Program-made: the position numbers and the translations under genes | The notes under the pieces: generated by a model | Database searches by the model: none | What the model saw: the letters and a program-made list of their open reading frames with translations, nothing else | Told to the model about the DNA's origin: nothing | In this document: in pieces, positions 24,346 to 34,250 of the stretch | Position numbering within the stretch: the first letter of the stretch is position 1 | Layout of the letters: each line of letters starts with the position of its first letter | From: Megalobrama amblycephala | Taxonomy: Eukaryota > Chordata > Actinopteri > Cypriniformes > Xenocyprididae | Direction: 5' to 3' | DNA length: 64,000 bases | Assembly (NCBI RefSeq): GCF_018812025.1 | Contig: NC_063057.1 | Location: 14,289,463 to 14,353,462, forward strand

Positions 24346-24895
24346 AGATGTCACTGTTCTTCATGGTTAAAATTGCTGATTTCTCTGGATTTAAACAATC
24401 GGGATAATGTAAGTACACAAGTCAATAAAATATATAACATTGTTCTAGTGGTTTTTGGATATTTTAATCCAAAAATCTTACATGCTTTAAGCACAAAAAA
24501 TATGAAGCAAAAATATTGGATGAAATAATTTATAATTTATAACTATATGGAACAATGATGTAATCAAATATTCAAGATTAGAGGTGTATTAAATGTAAAA
24601 GTTTAAGAATATCAAATCATTGTATTAAAACAGTATTGTTTATTATTACATTTTAAATGATATTCAGCATTATCTGACATTACCAAATAAATTTTCTTAT
24701 AATCTTTATAATATTTTTATAATATTATAATATTTTTAAATTAATTTCGACATATATTTTTAATTTTGATATTTATTTATTGTTAATATAATTAATTAAA
24801 ATCATATTAATCAATGTTTTATTTTCACAAATTTTTGTAGCATGATTATTTATATATTAACCTTATATAAACCTTAAAGAAAAAGAAAAGAAAAG

Positions 24896-24991
24896 AATAA
24901 TATAATATAATATAATATAATATAATATAATATAATATAATATAATATAATATAATATAATATAATATAATATAATATAATATAATATAAT
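24896..24991. repeat. (TATAA)n pentanucleotide microsatellite
   Basis: About 19 near-perfect TATAA units. The 111-codon frame across it on the minus strand is a tract artefact. Confidence 0.97.
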
Positions 24992-26000
24992 CATGTTGGA
25001 AATTAAAGCAGAGGAACTGACTTCATCCATCCACCATTTTTTGGGTAAAGTTTTAGAATTGGTCAGTGAAAAACCCATAAAGATTGACCAATAATCTGAA
25101 AACATGGGGTGACACATGGTGGTTACAGTTCTGATATGGATCTTTTTCCTACTGACACAATTCAGTACTGAATAATGATATAAAATAACATGACACATTT
25201 GAGACTGCCATCATGTCAGGAACTAAAAAAAGCTTTCAAGAAAAGCAGCTCACTGTTTTAAGACACAGCCAATGTGAGACATCAAAAATCAGGCTGGATG
25301 ACACACACAAGGGCGTACGTGGGGCATGATGTTCCCTCAACCATAAAGACGAGGAATCACATTTAATTTAAATCATTCAATATAAAATTCAGTCTATTCA
25401 CTGGCAACAAATGCTGGCATGCTTTTATCCCGGTGAACAGCGCTGCATGATTTGAAAGCAAAATGCAACATTACTTGACCTCAAGCTTGACCTACTTATA
25501 ATACACTGCAAGCAAACCAGGTTAATGCTGTGTGTCTGACAAAAGAGAATGAGGCTGAAAGGAAGATACAGAGCTGTGTTTCAGCAAATGGCAGGGACGT
25601 CACTCAGACACAAGTCTTATTAAAAACTGCATGACTGCTATATAATTAGATTATGAAAATCCACTTCTTTGCAAAATTAATATAAGGAAGGTCAAAGGAA
25701 TGAAATAAGAAGGGTCTGCAAGTTCAGGCTGGTTTTAAAAGTTTTACAGACCCAGTGACCTCTAATATAAGAAGCTAGAATTTATCTGTGACACTTAAAG
25801 TGAAACATTAACTATCATTATTACATTACATAATGCTTATCAGATCATTAATGTTCATGTTCATTCAAATAGCTGATAATGGCCTTATTAGACTTCAGAC
25901 AGTACGTCAGATCGAAATGAAAACAAGTGGCATCGCTCTCTATTTTGAATGTTTCTGAGGTCACATAATCACCACTCATGATGTCACTGCTGATGTAATC
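24992..26000. other. Non-coding sequence, nothing recognised
   Basis: Mixed AT-rich sequence with no coding frame and no repeat ends I recognise. Confidence 0.4.
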
Positions 26001-26007
26001 CTCTGCA

Positions 26008-26120
26008 ACCAATCAAGACTCTCCTACGCAACCAATGGTGTGTTCAAAAGGCTTGAAAAGAAGATAGTTCAGACCCAAGCCGTGTATATATAAGCACTCA
26101 GGCAAGTACCAAAAGGCATT
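26008..26120 (+). promoter_or_regulatory. Possible core promoter (two CCAAT boxes and a TATA box)
   Basis: 'accaatca' at 26008-26015 and 'accaatgg' at 26031-26038 are CCAAT boxes. 'tatatataag' at 26085-26094 is a good TATA box about 50 bp downstream, which would place a start site near 26115-26125. An ATG at 26174 opens a tiny frame (MMGLK) that meets a GT at 26188-26189 ('ctcaagtaaaac'), which could be a splice donor. The spacing is right for a vertebrate promoter, but no downstream exon was found. It could equally be a retroelement remnant. Confidence 0.3.
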
Positions 26121-26199
26121 CGAGGACACATGCTGTTGCAATTTGTGTATTTGTGGAAACACGGACACAAAACATGATGGGTCTCAAGTAAAACCTAAA

Positions 26200-27130
26200 A
26201 AGTTCACACAGTGGCCACAAAATGCTGTAGTATTCACCGTATATGATACCATAATACACACATATGATTTTATTTTATATAAATACTTTCAATAATGTAC
26301 ATTAGTACATCAAAACTGTACATTAACAATAATGTTCACTGTTTTATTTTAGTGTCATCTGTGTTACCCTGATGGTGTTTTGTCTTTGCGTGTATTTCAG
26401 TAATACAAGAACCGTTGTATGTTTTCTGGCAATTTCTGGCAACAACAGCTGATGTTTTTGTGCTCTAAATGTAACAGGATATTTTTTTACAGTGAGTTAA
26501 TGTTAATAACTACACTTGTGGTTATTCTGCTAGGACACCTGTGTGAACTTGAGAGGAACTCACTTCTTCTTACATCTACTAAAAAAAGGAACCTTTTTAA
26601 TATTGCAGATAGACAAAAAGGTACCCTGTCATAGCAATAATGATGAGGCTTGTTAACCACACTGTATGCATCCTAGGTCAGACAATGTGGTTGTTTCTCT
26701 CTTTCAAGAAAGGAAAAAAATCCCACAAATTTGTCTTTTTGTTCTCTTTCTCACCATTGGAGACACAACAGAATGTTGTTCCTGTAGTGTGACCATCTGT
26801 GGGCACAGCAGTGAGGATTGTGCCTCTGACTCCAAACACACACTTAGTGAGGCGGAGTCGACGTTGTGTTTCGCTCTCACAGGGACATCTCACACAACAG
26901 GCAGTCCAGGTGGACTCTTCAGTCTCCTACTGCTACATTAGACAGATACGTAGACAAGGGTGGAGAGGAACAAGGTCGAAAGATTGACGGAGATAAATAA
27001 AAAAAAGACAAAAGCAAAGGGAAAAGCCAAAAATAAGGCAGCAGCATTAAATAAGCTAACGCCCTGTCCATAGAGGACAAATATATATCATACACATTCA
27101 CTCCAGGGATATTTGGCAAAAAATAAATAA
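26200..27130. other. Non-coding sequence, no gene seen
   Basis: The less AT-rich part at 26750-26990 has open frames on both strands but no domain or splice structure that convinces me. Confidence 0.35.
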
Positions 27131-27136
27131 ATAAAA

Positions 27137-27640
27137 TGATGTCATCAGTTACTCACTTTCATGTTGATCTAAATCACTGACTTTCTCTCTTCCGTCAAAT
27201 ACAAAATGTGAATTTCTGACAAATGTTTGTTTGTTTTACTTCTGTGCTATAAGTCTTCTAAACCCCATATGATAGCCTTATGTGAGGAACAGACTGAAAT
27301 CATTATTACAAAGTCATTATTTGTTGATAATCTAATGGTAGCATATGATTTGAGTGCTACAGTGCATGGAGGGGACGATTTTCAGTGCAAAATGCCTGGA
27401 ATTTCAGTCTGTTCCTCAAATAAATGTATAACATTGCTTCTGAAGACTTCGAAAATCACGCACAAGTCACTTGGACTCCTTTTTTTGATACTTTTTAATG
27501 GCTTTTTTTGGAGCTTGACTGACCCAGTCCCCATTGACTTCCTTCATGGAAAACATTCTTCAGATGTTTTCTTTTTGAGTTCCACAGAAGAACGTCATAC
27601 AGGTTTGTAATGACATGAGGGTGAGTTAATGGCTATTTTA
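27137..27640. repeat. Palindromic-ended non-autonomous repeat
   Basis: The ends 'gtcatcagttactcac' (about 27141) and 'gtaatgacatgagggtgag' (about 27607-27625) match the 'gtcatcatttactcaccctcatg' terminus of a very common cyprinid DNA repeat, in inverted orientation. Inside, 'gaggaacagactgaaat' (about 27282) has its complement 'atttcagtctgttcctc' (about 27400). It is a foldback-like element without coding capacity. Confidence 0.65.
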
Positions 27641-29035
27641 CTTTTGATACACAAGTCATACTCCTTTTTTAATACTTTTATGGGGCTTTTACCAAAGACT
27701 ATAGAATAACACAAGATGTGTCACTCGTATTGTTTTGAATGGGAGAAGGTGTAACGCGCAATATGGCGGAATAAGTCCCGCCTTCTAAATAAGAGCCAAT
27801 CGCCGACTGGTAAAGTCATCGCGTCACTTCAGCGGCCGTTAGAATCAAGCGGCAACCTCCCCCTTTCTCTCGTGAAGCCAATACGGAAGTAACTTAAACT
27901 GCGATTCATCGACTGGCCGCTAGGGACAGGCTCCAAAAGAGAGCATAATCTCATAGAGTCCCATGTTAAATTGGCCAAGTTTATAGCAGAAAAAAACATG
28001 TTTACAAGTTGCTTCAAATTGTGGTTTTGGTCTATACTGCTATTTTTGCCCTTCATGACAACTCTGAGGGGGGTGAATTTTTTTTATAACTTATCCGTTT
28101 AAATTATATTAAGCCTTAAAGTTCTGCATAATTAAGGGCGTGGTCACTTGAGTGACAGGTAGATTGCACTGCTGTCTGTGAGCCGTTATGTTACCTCAGC
28201 TGCCGCTGAATTTGGCATCTCAGCCGTATTTGTGCTAGATTATTTTATACAGTTATAAAATATGGCTTGCTGCATAATATTCGAGACTGATGTATGTCTG
28301 TGTAGATGTGCATGCATGGGGAAGAGACACAGAACACACGGTGTTGGATCGTGGCATTGGCTGAAAGTTTTGATTGTGAGATTTACTACAATGACAATGG
28401 CGGGAGGATATCAAAATCCGACAGCACTGCTTGGATATTATAACTAAAACTGCTGCACTATTTTGAAAAAAAATATACTTTGGACACATGCAGGCTCATT
28501 TGTTTGTTAGATACGATCGTATACAGTTTTACAACATAAATGCTGCTCAGATTGCATCCTTTCTTGAAGAACGATGACAGAGAGCAGATCATTCAGAAGA
28601 AATTTGACATGTTTTTTTGTTTTGCAATGGACACTGATATTTTACCCAAGTGCCACGGATTGGATTCATCTCGCGATCTCTATTTCATTATAAAGGTATG
28701 AAGTCCCATTTGATTTTCCATGTTGTTATTTGCACAACCAACACTACTGGTGTTGGAGGATCTATATCTTAAAAAACACCGTAGATTGACAGTAAACCTT
28801 TAGAACGTTCTGATGATAAAACTTATCTTCATTAATATTTTAGATCGTATCTAAGATAGATAGATAGCGCCTTTGCTGCTAACATGGTCGCGTCGAGCTA
28901 GGCGGGCGTGGTTTCAGCAACCAGTCATATCAGCTCAAACCACCTCCCTGCCTCTTTGCCCATTTTCAGTTATCCGGGAGTGACGTGCGGTGATGCGCAG
29001 CTAAGATGGCTGCGGCCTCATTTTCGCTTCAAAAC

Positions 29036-29320
29036 GTACTTGGTTACTAACGTAACCTCGGTTCCCTGAGATATGGAACGAGTACTGCGTATGGGGAAAG
29101 GTCTCCCTTTTTCCCCGCCACTGAAGCCTTTTCAATAACGCAGTGTAACTGCACCGTCATTGGTTCACTCATAGACAAGTTGTTGAACCAATGGCAGCGC
29201 GGCTCAGCTGCGCGGCCTATGAGAAGAGAGCGCGCGCACATTCCCGCCAAAAGGGGCGGGGTAATGTGCTATATAAGCGGGCGAGTCGCCATAGGCCATC
29301 AGGCCATATCGACTGAAGCG
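29036..29320. repeat. DIRS inverted terminal repeat, left
   Basis: Matches 31990-32246 in reverse complement through most of its length. The two tips differ: the left begins about 'gtacttggttactaacgtaa', the right (inverted) 'gttccctttcgatatttcac'. That is expected, because each half of the internal complementary region templates one tip. A 'tatataagcgg' TATA-like box is at about 29271. Confidence 0.9.
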
Positions 29321-29355
29321 ACGACCTAAGCCGCAGCCTCGTGGCACGGCAAGTA

Positions 29356-29450
29356 ACGCAGTACTCATTCCATATCTCAGGGAACCGAGGTTACGTTAGT
29401 AAACGAGTACGTTCCCTTTCGATATTTCACTCGTACTGCGTATGGGGGAA
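29356..29450. repeat. DIRS internal complementary region
   Basis: 29356-29402 is the reverse complement of the left tip (about 29036-29090), and 29408-29450 is the reverse complement of the right tip (about 32200-32246). The junction between the halves ('aacgagtacgttcc') suggests a short overlap around GTAC where the two ends meet in the circular intermediate. Confidence 0.88.
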
Positions 29451-29615
29451 CGAATTCAACCGCGCCGTGCCACGGCTGGGGAACGACTGAACTTGAGCAG
29501 GCACCAGAAGGGGCCGAGGACAAGTGAAGGCCGAAGCCGTCGTACCCTGTTACACTACGGAGGAGAGAACTCCTGAGTTTGTGATGTGCAAAAAGTATAT
29601 TAAGGGACCGCAATT

Positions 29616-30593
29616 TTACACTGAAAGGACCCGAGCATGCAAGGTCGGAACGTCCAACTGGTAGAATCTGACGAAAGTGGACGGCGAGGACCAGCCGGCC
29701 GCCTCACAGATGTCTTTGATAGAGATTCCACTGGACCAGGCCCATGATGAAGCCATGCCTCTAGTGGAATGGGCTCTAACTCCAATGGGGCATGTAGCGC
29801 CTGCAGAGGAGTAAGAAAGGGCTATGACGTCAATGATCCATCGTGATAGACGCTGTTTCGAGACCGGAGACCCTTTGGTGCGGCCACCAAAACAAACGAA
29901 TAGCTGATCAGATTGCCGGAAAGGCTGTGATCGCTCGATGTAGACGTGCAAAGCCCTAACGGGGCATAGTGATTCTAGCCCTGGCTCGTCCGATGAACGG
30001 GGGAGCGCAGAGAGTGAGATCACTTGTGCTCTGAACGGCGTAGAGAGCACCTTGGGAACGTAGCCAACCCTTGGTTTGAGCACGACCGTGGAGTCGTTAG
30101 GCCCAAATTCAAGGCATGCAGGGCTCACAGAGAGTGCCTGCAGATCGCCAACGCGTTTAACCGATGCTAAAGCAAGTAGCAGAGCAGTTTTAAACGTTAA
30201 GGGCTTGAGGCCTGCTAGACTTAATGGCTCAAAAGGAGGACCTTTAAGAGCCCTGAGGACCAAAGAGAGGTCCCAGGGGGGAACGGTGAGGGGACGAGGA
30301 GGATGCAATCGCCTAGAACCCCTCAGAAACTTAATAATCAAGTCGTTCCGCCCTACAGATTGTCCAGCAATGGGCGAGTGAAACGCCGCAATGGCTGCTA
30401 TGTAAACCTTGAGCGTGGAAGGGGCTCGCCCCGAGTCCAGTCGCTCTTGGAGGAAAGTTAGTATGGAAGATACTCCGCATTCCTCCGGGTCTATGCTGCG
30501 TGTAGAGCACCAGCTAGAAAAGACTGACCACTTCTGGGTGTAGAGGTGTCTCGTGGATGGAGCTCTTGCCTGTGAAATGGTATCTAGCACATT
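29616..30593 (-). CDS. DIRS tyrosine recombinase (intact frame)
   Basis: This recombinase would integrate the circular DNA copy of the element. The homology starts at about 30593 with NVLDTISQARAPSTRHLY and ends with the stop at 29616-29618, giving about 325 residues. The N-terminal core-binding part includes WSVFSSWCSTRSIDPEECGV and the RAPSTLKVYIAAIAAFH helix. The catalytic part carries Arg in SVKRVGDLQALSV, His and Arg in VRAHSTRGMASSWAW, and the Tyr nucleophile in TFVRFYQLD. All R-H-R-Y positions are present with no stop. The same frame stays open upstream to 31229 (537 codons), but that first part reads across gag and RNase H in a shifted frame and is not protein-like. Host: DIRS retrotransposon, not a cellular gene. 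Confidence 0.9.
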   Translation of the reverse strand, partial: NVLDTISQARAPSTRHLYTQKWSVFSSWCSTRSIDPEECGVSSILTFLQERLDSGRAPSTLKVYIAAIAAFHSPIAGQSVGRNDLIIKFLRGSRRLHPPRPLTVPPWDLSLVLRALKGPPFEPLSLAGLKPLTFKTALLLALASVKRVGDLQALSVSPACLEFGPNDSTVVLKPRVGYVPKVLSTPFRAQVISLSALPRSSDEPGLESLCPVRALHVYIERSQPFRQSDQLFVCFGGRTKGSPVSKQRLSRWIIDVIALSYSSAGATCPIGVRAHSTRGMASSWAWSSGISIKDICEAAGWSSPSTFVRFYQLDVPTLHARVLSV

Positions 30594-30900
30594 CCTGGGG
30601 AGGTTAGACGGCTCCCGTCGAGGATCCACAGATGTAGAGCCCAAAGCTCTGGCTGTGGGTGCCAGATTGTTGTGTTCACCTGAGAGAGGAGATCCCGTCT
30701 CAGGGGAATTGGCCATGGGGCTTTTGTGGAAAGCCGAAACAGCTCCGAGGTCCAAACCTGGCTCCTCCAGAGTGGGGCCACCAACAGAACTTTGTGTCTG
30801 TCCTCTCTGATCCGTCTGACGACCTGAGGGATCAGGGCGATCGGAGGAAAGGCGTAAAGAAGGGTATTGGGCCAGATGTGGGCCAATGCGTCGCCCTTCT
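30584..30900 (-). pseudogene. C-terminal RT/RNase H remnant of DIRS
   Basis: One minus-strand frame reads KKGDALAHIWPNTLLYAFPPIALIPQ, then VVRRIREDRHKVLLVAPLW and PWPIPLRRDLLSQVNTTIWHPQPELW, ending near 30584. This is the region after RNase H in DIRS polymerase proteins and matches the same part of the 8-10.6 kb copy (YTFPPVALLPQ). Everything N-terminal to GDALAHIW is missing. The remnant overlaps the start of the recombinase by a few codons, as is usual for DIRS. Confidence 0.88.
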
Positions 30901-31614
30901 TGGAGGGGCGCGCCACGACTTCGTGAGCTCCTCGTGGACTTCTGGGAAGAAGGGAGCGGAGCGCTGGCGAGGGGCCTGACGACGACCTGGGAGGAACCAC
31001 TCATCCAGGCGGCTCCTAGATGGCTCCTCTGGAGGGGCCCAATCGAGGTCGAGGTCTTCGACGGCCTTGGACAGGACACGGAAGAGCTCGGCGTCCATGC
31101 CCGTACCGTGGTCGATGGGCTCCAAGGAAGGCAGGGGGGCGGGGTCGTCCGACTCGCCAACCCAGGCTTCTGGCTCAGAGGCTGCCATGGACACAGAGTC
31201 GAAGAGGGGCTCTTCGTCGGATCCGCCAAATGAGACGAGGTCGCTCACATCTGCTGAGGGACGCTGGTCAGGGCGGGAGAACAAGATGGGGGATTGCTCT
31301 CTGCTGGGAGAGGGTGAGGCACGCGGGTGCTGAGCCGACGTGGGCTCGCCCATCTCCATGCGCTGAACCGCTCTGCCCCGCGGTCTCTTCCTCGCAGGAG
31401 AGGGGGACGGGAGGGCGCGAGCGGCGGGGTCTTCCTGTTTGAAGAAAGCGGCCCGTGAGCGCAGAGACGCGAGACTCATGGACTCGCAGTGCGAGCATGA
31501 GCCGCCAACGAGCGCGTTATCCGCGTGAGATTTGCCCAGGCATCTGATGCACTCGTTGTGCCCGTCTTCTTCGTGCAGAGGGGCTCTGCACATACCACAA
31601 GAGTGGTGTGGCAT
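30900..31614 (-). CDS. DIRS gag-like protein, truncated at the 3' end by deletion
   Basis: The ATG at 31614-31612 starts MPHHSCGMCRAPLHEEDGHN. A Cys/His-rich N-terminus (Cys6, Cys9, His19, Cys22, Cys25, His30, Cys40, Cys43) suggests a zinc-binding knuckle. A basic stretch PARKRPRGRAVQR and an acidic serine-rich middle follow. The C-terminal block EEPSRSRLDEWFLPGRR and FFPEVHEELTKSWRAP is typical of fish DIRS gag. At about 30900 the gag frame runs into RNase H sequence out of frame and adds 22 unrelated residues before stopping at 30832. Gag packages the retrotransposon RNA. Its natural C-terminus and the polymerase are lost. Confidence 0.82.
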
Positions 31615-31989
31615 TTAGAAATGCCGTGCGCCGTGAAAACGGCGATTGGGAGGCTCTGACGGCGAGGGCCGGTGCTCGAAGCGGTGAAAAACGCTGGAAA
31701 AATGCTTGAGAGCGGTTACTGTAACCGCGGGAGGACGCAGAGAGGGCGCGCCGGATGGCGGCAGGAGACCCGCTGAGAAGCGGCTGGTCGCAGGAAGCGG
31801 GAGGCGGCGGCTCGTCGACAGCGCGAAGGCGGCAGTCGGCGAGGGCGCGGGCGCTGCGGGGATCCGGCGAGTCGGCTGGGTCCGCTGCAGGGCCTTGTCA
31901 ACGGCGGCGAAGCGTCTTCTCAGGCGGCGAGCTTCTTTCCCGGCGAGCAGGCTTCGGCGAGGATCAGCGAAGAGAAGTTCAGTCGTCGC

Positions 31990-32246
31990 TGAAGGAGAAA
32001 GGACTGATGGCCTATGGCGACTCGCCCGCTTATATAGCACATTACCCCGCCCCTTTTGGCGGGAATGTGCGCGCGCTCTCTTCTCATAGGCCGCGCAGCT
32101 GAGCCGCGCCGCCATTGGTTCAACAACTTGTCTATGAGTGAACCAATGACGGTGCAGTTACACTGCGTTATTGAAAAGGCTTCAGTGGCGGGGAAAAAGG
32201 GAGACCTTTCCCCATACGCAGTACGAGTGAAATATCGAAAGGGAAC
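31990..32246. repeat. DIRS inverted terminal repeat, right (5' end of the element)
   Basis: Near-identical to the left repeat in reverse complement, including 'cgcccgcttatatagcaca' (TATA-like on the minus strand) near 32024-32042. Low divergence between the two repeats suggests a fairly recent insertion compared with the copy at 8-10.6 kb. Confidence 0.9.
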
Positions 32247-32640
32247 TGCTGTTCAGAACTCTATGGGTGACGTCACGGACGCTACGTCCATATTTTTTTT
32301 ACAGTCTATGGTTAGAATCACCGGTTTCTATAGAAACAGTCAGACGCGCGCCTCCGAAGAGACGCGCATTTAGGTCTGCGCATGCGCATTAGTTTGATCC
32401 AGCCTGAAAAATACAGTTTTTTTGTCATGATTCGAGCGTTTAGAAACTAAATCTATGAGCCGGTTGTTGTTTGATTTCATTGGTGATTTCAAATATGAAA
32501 TTTAATCGTAAGGTTGGCAAACAGTTTTGGAGAATTTTATGTTTCCCCATTCAAAGAGATTGCATGATGCCCAGGATGCCCGAGAAGCGTTTCAAAGATG
32601 GCCGCCGAGTGAAATGACTTGTCTTATAGGGACTTTGCTT

Positions 32641-34185
32641 TTACTGTCATTTTGGAGCTGGACTGCTCAGTCCCCATTCACTTCCCTTATATGGAAAATG
32701 TCATAGTTATCAGGTTTGTAATGACAGTCATAAGTAATTGACAATTTCAATTTTTAGGTAAACTATCCCTTTTTAAAAATATGCATATACATAGCATTTT
32801 TTGTCCACTTTTTTTTTTTGTCGACAGGCCAACTTAAGCAAGTTTACAAAAATGCTTCCCAGAATGCTGTGTCGGCACTGATGTTATCAGAGCATAAGGC
32901 GATGCCAAGTCCAACTCCTAATTTCTGACTTGCCCCTAAAACTGCTGTTATTTCTCTCTTATCCAACAACATCTCGCTCCCCTCCCTGCAAGGATTATTG
33001 CAGTAACACTGATCATTTGGGAGGACACAACTCCAGGTTGCATTGGCTCAAACTAAATAAACTATACACAGTAAAGTCATTAAGGCTTAACAGCTCTATA
33101 GATGGTAAGCCAGTGGATGTCTGCCTTTTATCCTTAAGCACAGAGTTGTACCTCGATGACATGGTTTACAACTTTTCAACACATATGAAATGGGAGGAAG
33201 CTGGAGATAAATGCAGAAAGGCATCCGAGAGGCATATAGATATCTCTGCTTGTGCTTATGTTGAGCGCAGTTGTGACGTTTGCCATGTACGCCACTCTCT
33301 AGGCATCTCTATAGTTGGACAAGCATTATGTCATCTTTCCACTATCAGATTATATTTCCGCCACCATTTCCATTGTTACTAAAGCCAGAGTTCACTGCCT
33401 TACAACAAACCTTTTAAAAATTAATGTAATTCATTTTAGGGCTATTAATCTCTTAAATGGTTTTGTTTCAAATGGCTCAACTAAACGAATAAATGAATCG
33501 CATAACAATATTTTCTGTGAAACCTTCCCAAATGAAGATTTAAAGACATTATGCAAAAAGAATATTAAATAAATTACATGATATATTATTTAATAAACAG
33601 GCAATACTAGTGGTAGAATGAAATTATTTCCGTATCATTGACCATTGAGCATATAATTGAACTAAATTAATGTGTTAAATTGACAGCACTGAATAATTCA
33701 TAAAAGAACTTGGTGTCTGATGAGCCACGTACATGTGCACACGCGCACACATTCACACCATGGCTCTCTTATTTCTGTGGCTCTCAGCTGCCAGACACCG
33801 TAACCCTACCCTGAAAGTTGCCCCCTCTGCCTGCTTCCCTCTCCTTCCAAATGTCATATGTGAGACATCCTGCTCTCAGGGACAAAGAGAGGCATTCAGT
33901 TTCCAAGTGGGACTTAGCAACATCCAAACTTAGCTCCTGATTCACGGAGAAAGGGGGCATGAGGGGGTTCTACCATGCAATGACAGGGCAGATAGGAGAT
34001 CCCCCCAAACCCCCAGCCTCAATGCTAACAGTAAAAATAGGTGTACAATAAGTGTTTGAAAATATTTTCTTTTTCACCTTTGTGCTCCTAGGAGGTTGGA
34101 ACATTCCACAACCTTCATGCCACCCAGAGGGCTGGATGCTCACATACAGATTACACTTAACAGCTTCTGTATCATCTGATGGTGA
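32641..34185. other. Non-coding sequence with a MITE fragment
   Basis: 32640-32775 resembles the end of the 27137-27640 repeat ('ccccattcacttcc', 'tgtaatgacag') and closes with 'aaactatccctttt'. A frame of 150 codons at 32930-33382 has no domain I recognise and no codon bias, so it is not called. The remainder is unremarkable. Confidence 0.4.
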
Positions 34186-34250
34186 TTAAGGAATAATTCC
34201 GCCAAAAATTTTAATTCTGTTATCATTTACTCACCCTCACGCCACAAAAA
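34186..34250. repeat. Fragment of a common cyprinid DNA-transposon end
   Basis: 'attaaggaataattccgcca' followed by 'ttctgttatcatttactcac' and 'cctcacgcca' matches the family terminus that normally reads '(g)gatagttcaccc ... tcatttactcaccctcatg'. Only about 65 bp remain and no partner end is nearby. Confidence 0.7.

Larger units (their letters stand above)
29036..32246 (-). mobile_element. DIRS-type retrotransposon, 3.2 kb internal-deletion derivative
   Basis: The inverted terminal repeats are about 29079-29320 and 31990-32220, sharing 'tgaaccaatg', 'ccccgcc' and the 'tatataagcgggcgagtcgcc' core promoter region. An internal complementary region at about 29356-29450 has one half ('ctcagggaaccgaggttacg') that is the reverse complement of the left tip and another half ('gttccctttcgatatttcac') that is the reverse complement of the right tip. 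This three-part layout is diagnostic of DIRS elements, which recircularise through it. On the minus strand the order is gag-like frame, an RT/RNase H remnant, and tyrosine recombinase. The RT and most of RNase H are deleted at about 30900. Confidence 0.92.
27690..32640. mobile_element. Older TIR repeat(s) split by the DIRS insertion
   Basis: The left outer sequence 'ccaaagactatagaataaca' (about 27692) and the right outer sequence, read in reverse complement as 'gcaaagtccctataagacaa' (about 32628), are imperfect inverted ends. The right flank includes 'gggtgacgtcacggac' and 'tttacagtctatgg' (about 32264-32311), a phrase common in cyprinid non-autonomous transposons. The left flank before the DIRS ends 'aagatggctgcggcctcatt'. 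The DIRS at 29036-32246 therefore landed in pre-existing repetitive DNA. Whether the host repeat is one element or two is unclear. Confidence 0.45.

Noticed and set aside
30594..31229. Upstream 212 codons of the 537-codon minus-strand frame as an N-terminal domain of the recombinase
   Set aside because: They read gag and RNase H sequence in a shifted frame; the gag protein is recognisable in another frame over the same bases and the residues are Ser/Pro-rich without conserved blocks.
30076..31442. Long plus-strand frames at 30.1-31.4 kb
   Set aside because: They are antisense shadows of the DIRS gag and recombinase in GC-rich sequence.
31615..32115. 166-codon minus-strand frame before gag
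   Set aside because: It lies in the GC-rich leader and terminal repeat of the DIRS element, is Arg/Ala/Pro-rich, and the opposite strand is equally open. It looks like a composition effect.
32930..33382. 150-codon frame as a possible exon
   Set aside because: No recognised domain, no splice sites in phase, and codon use is not distinct from background.
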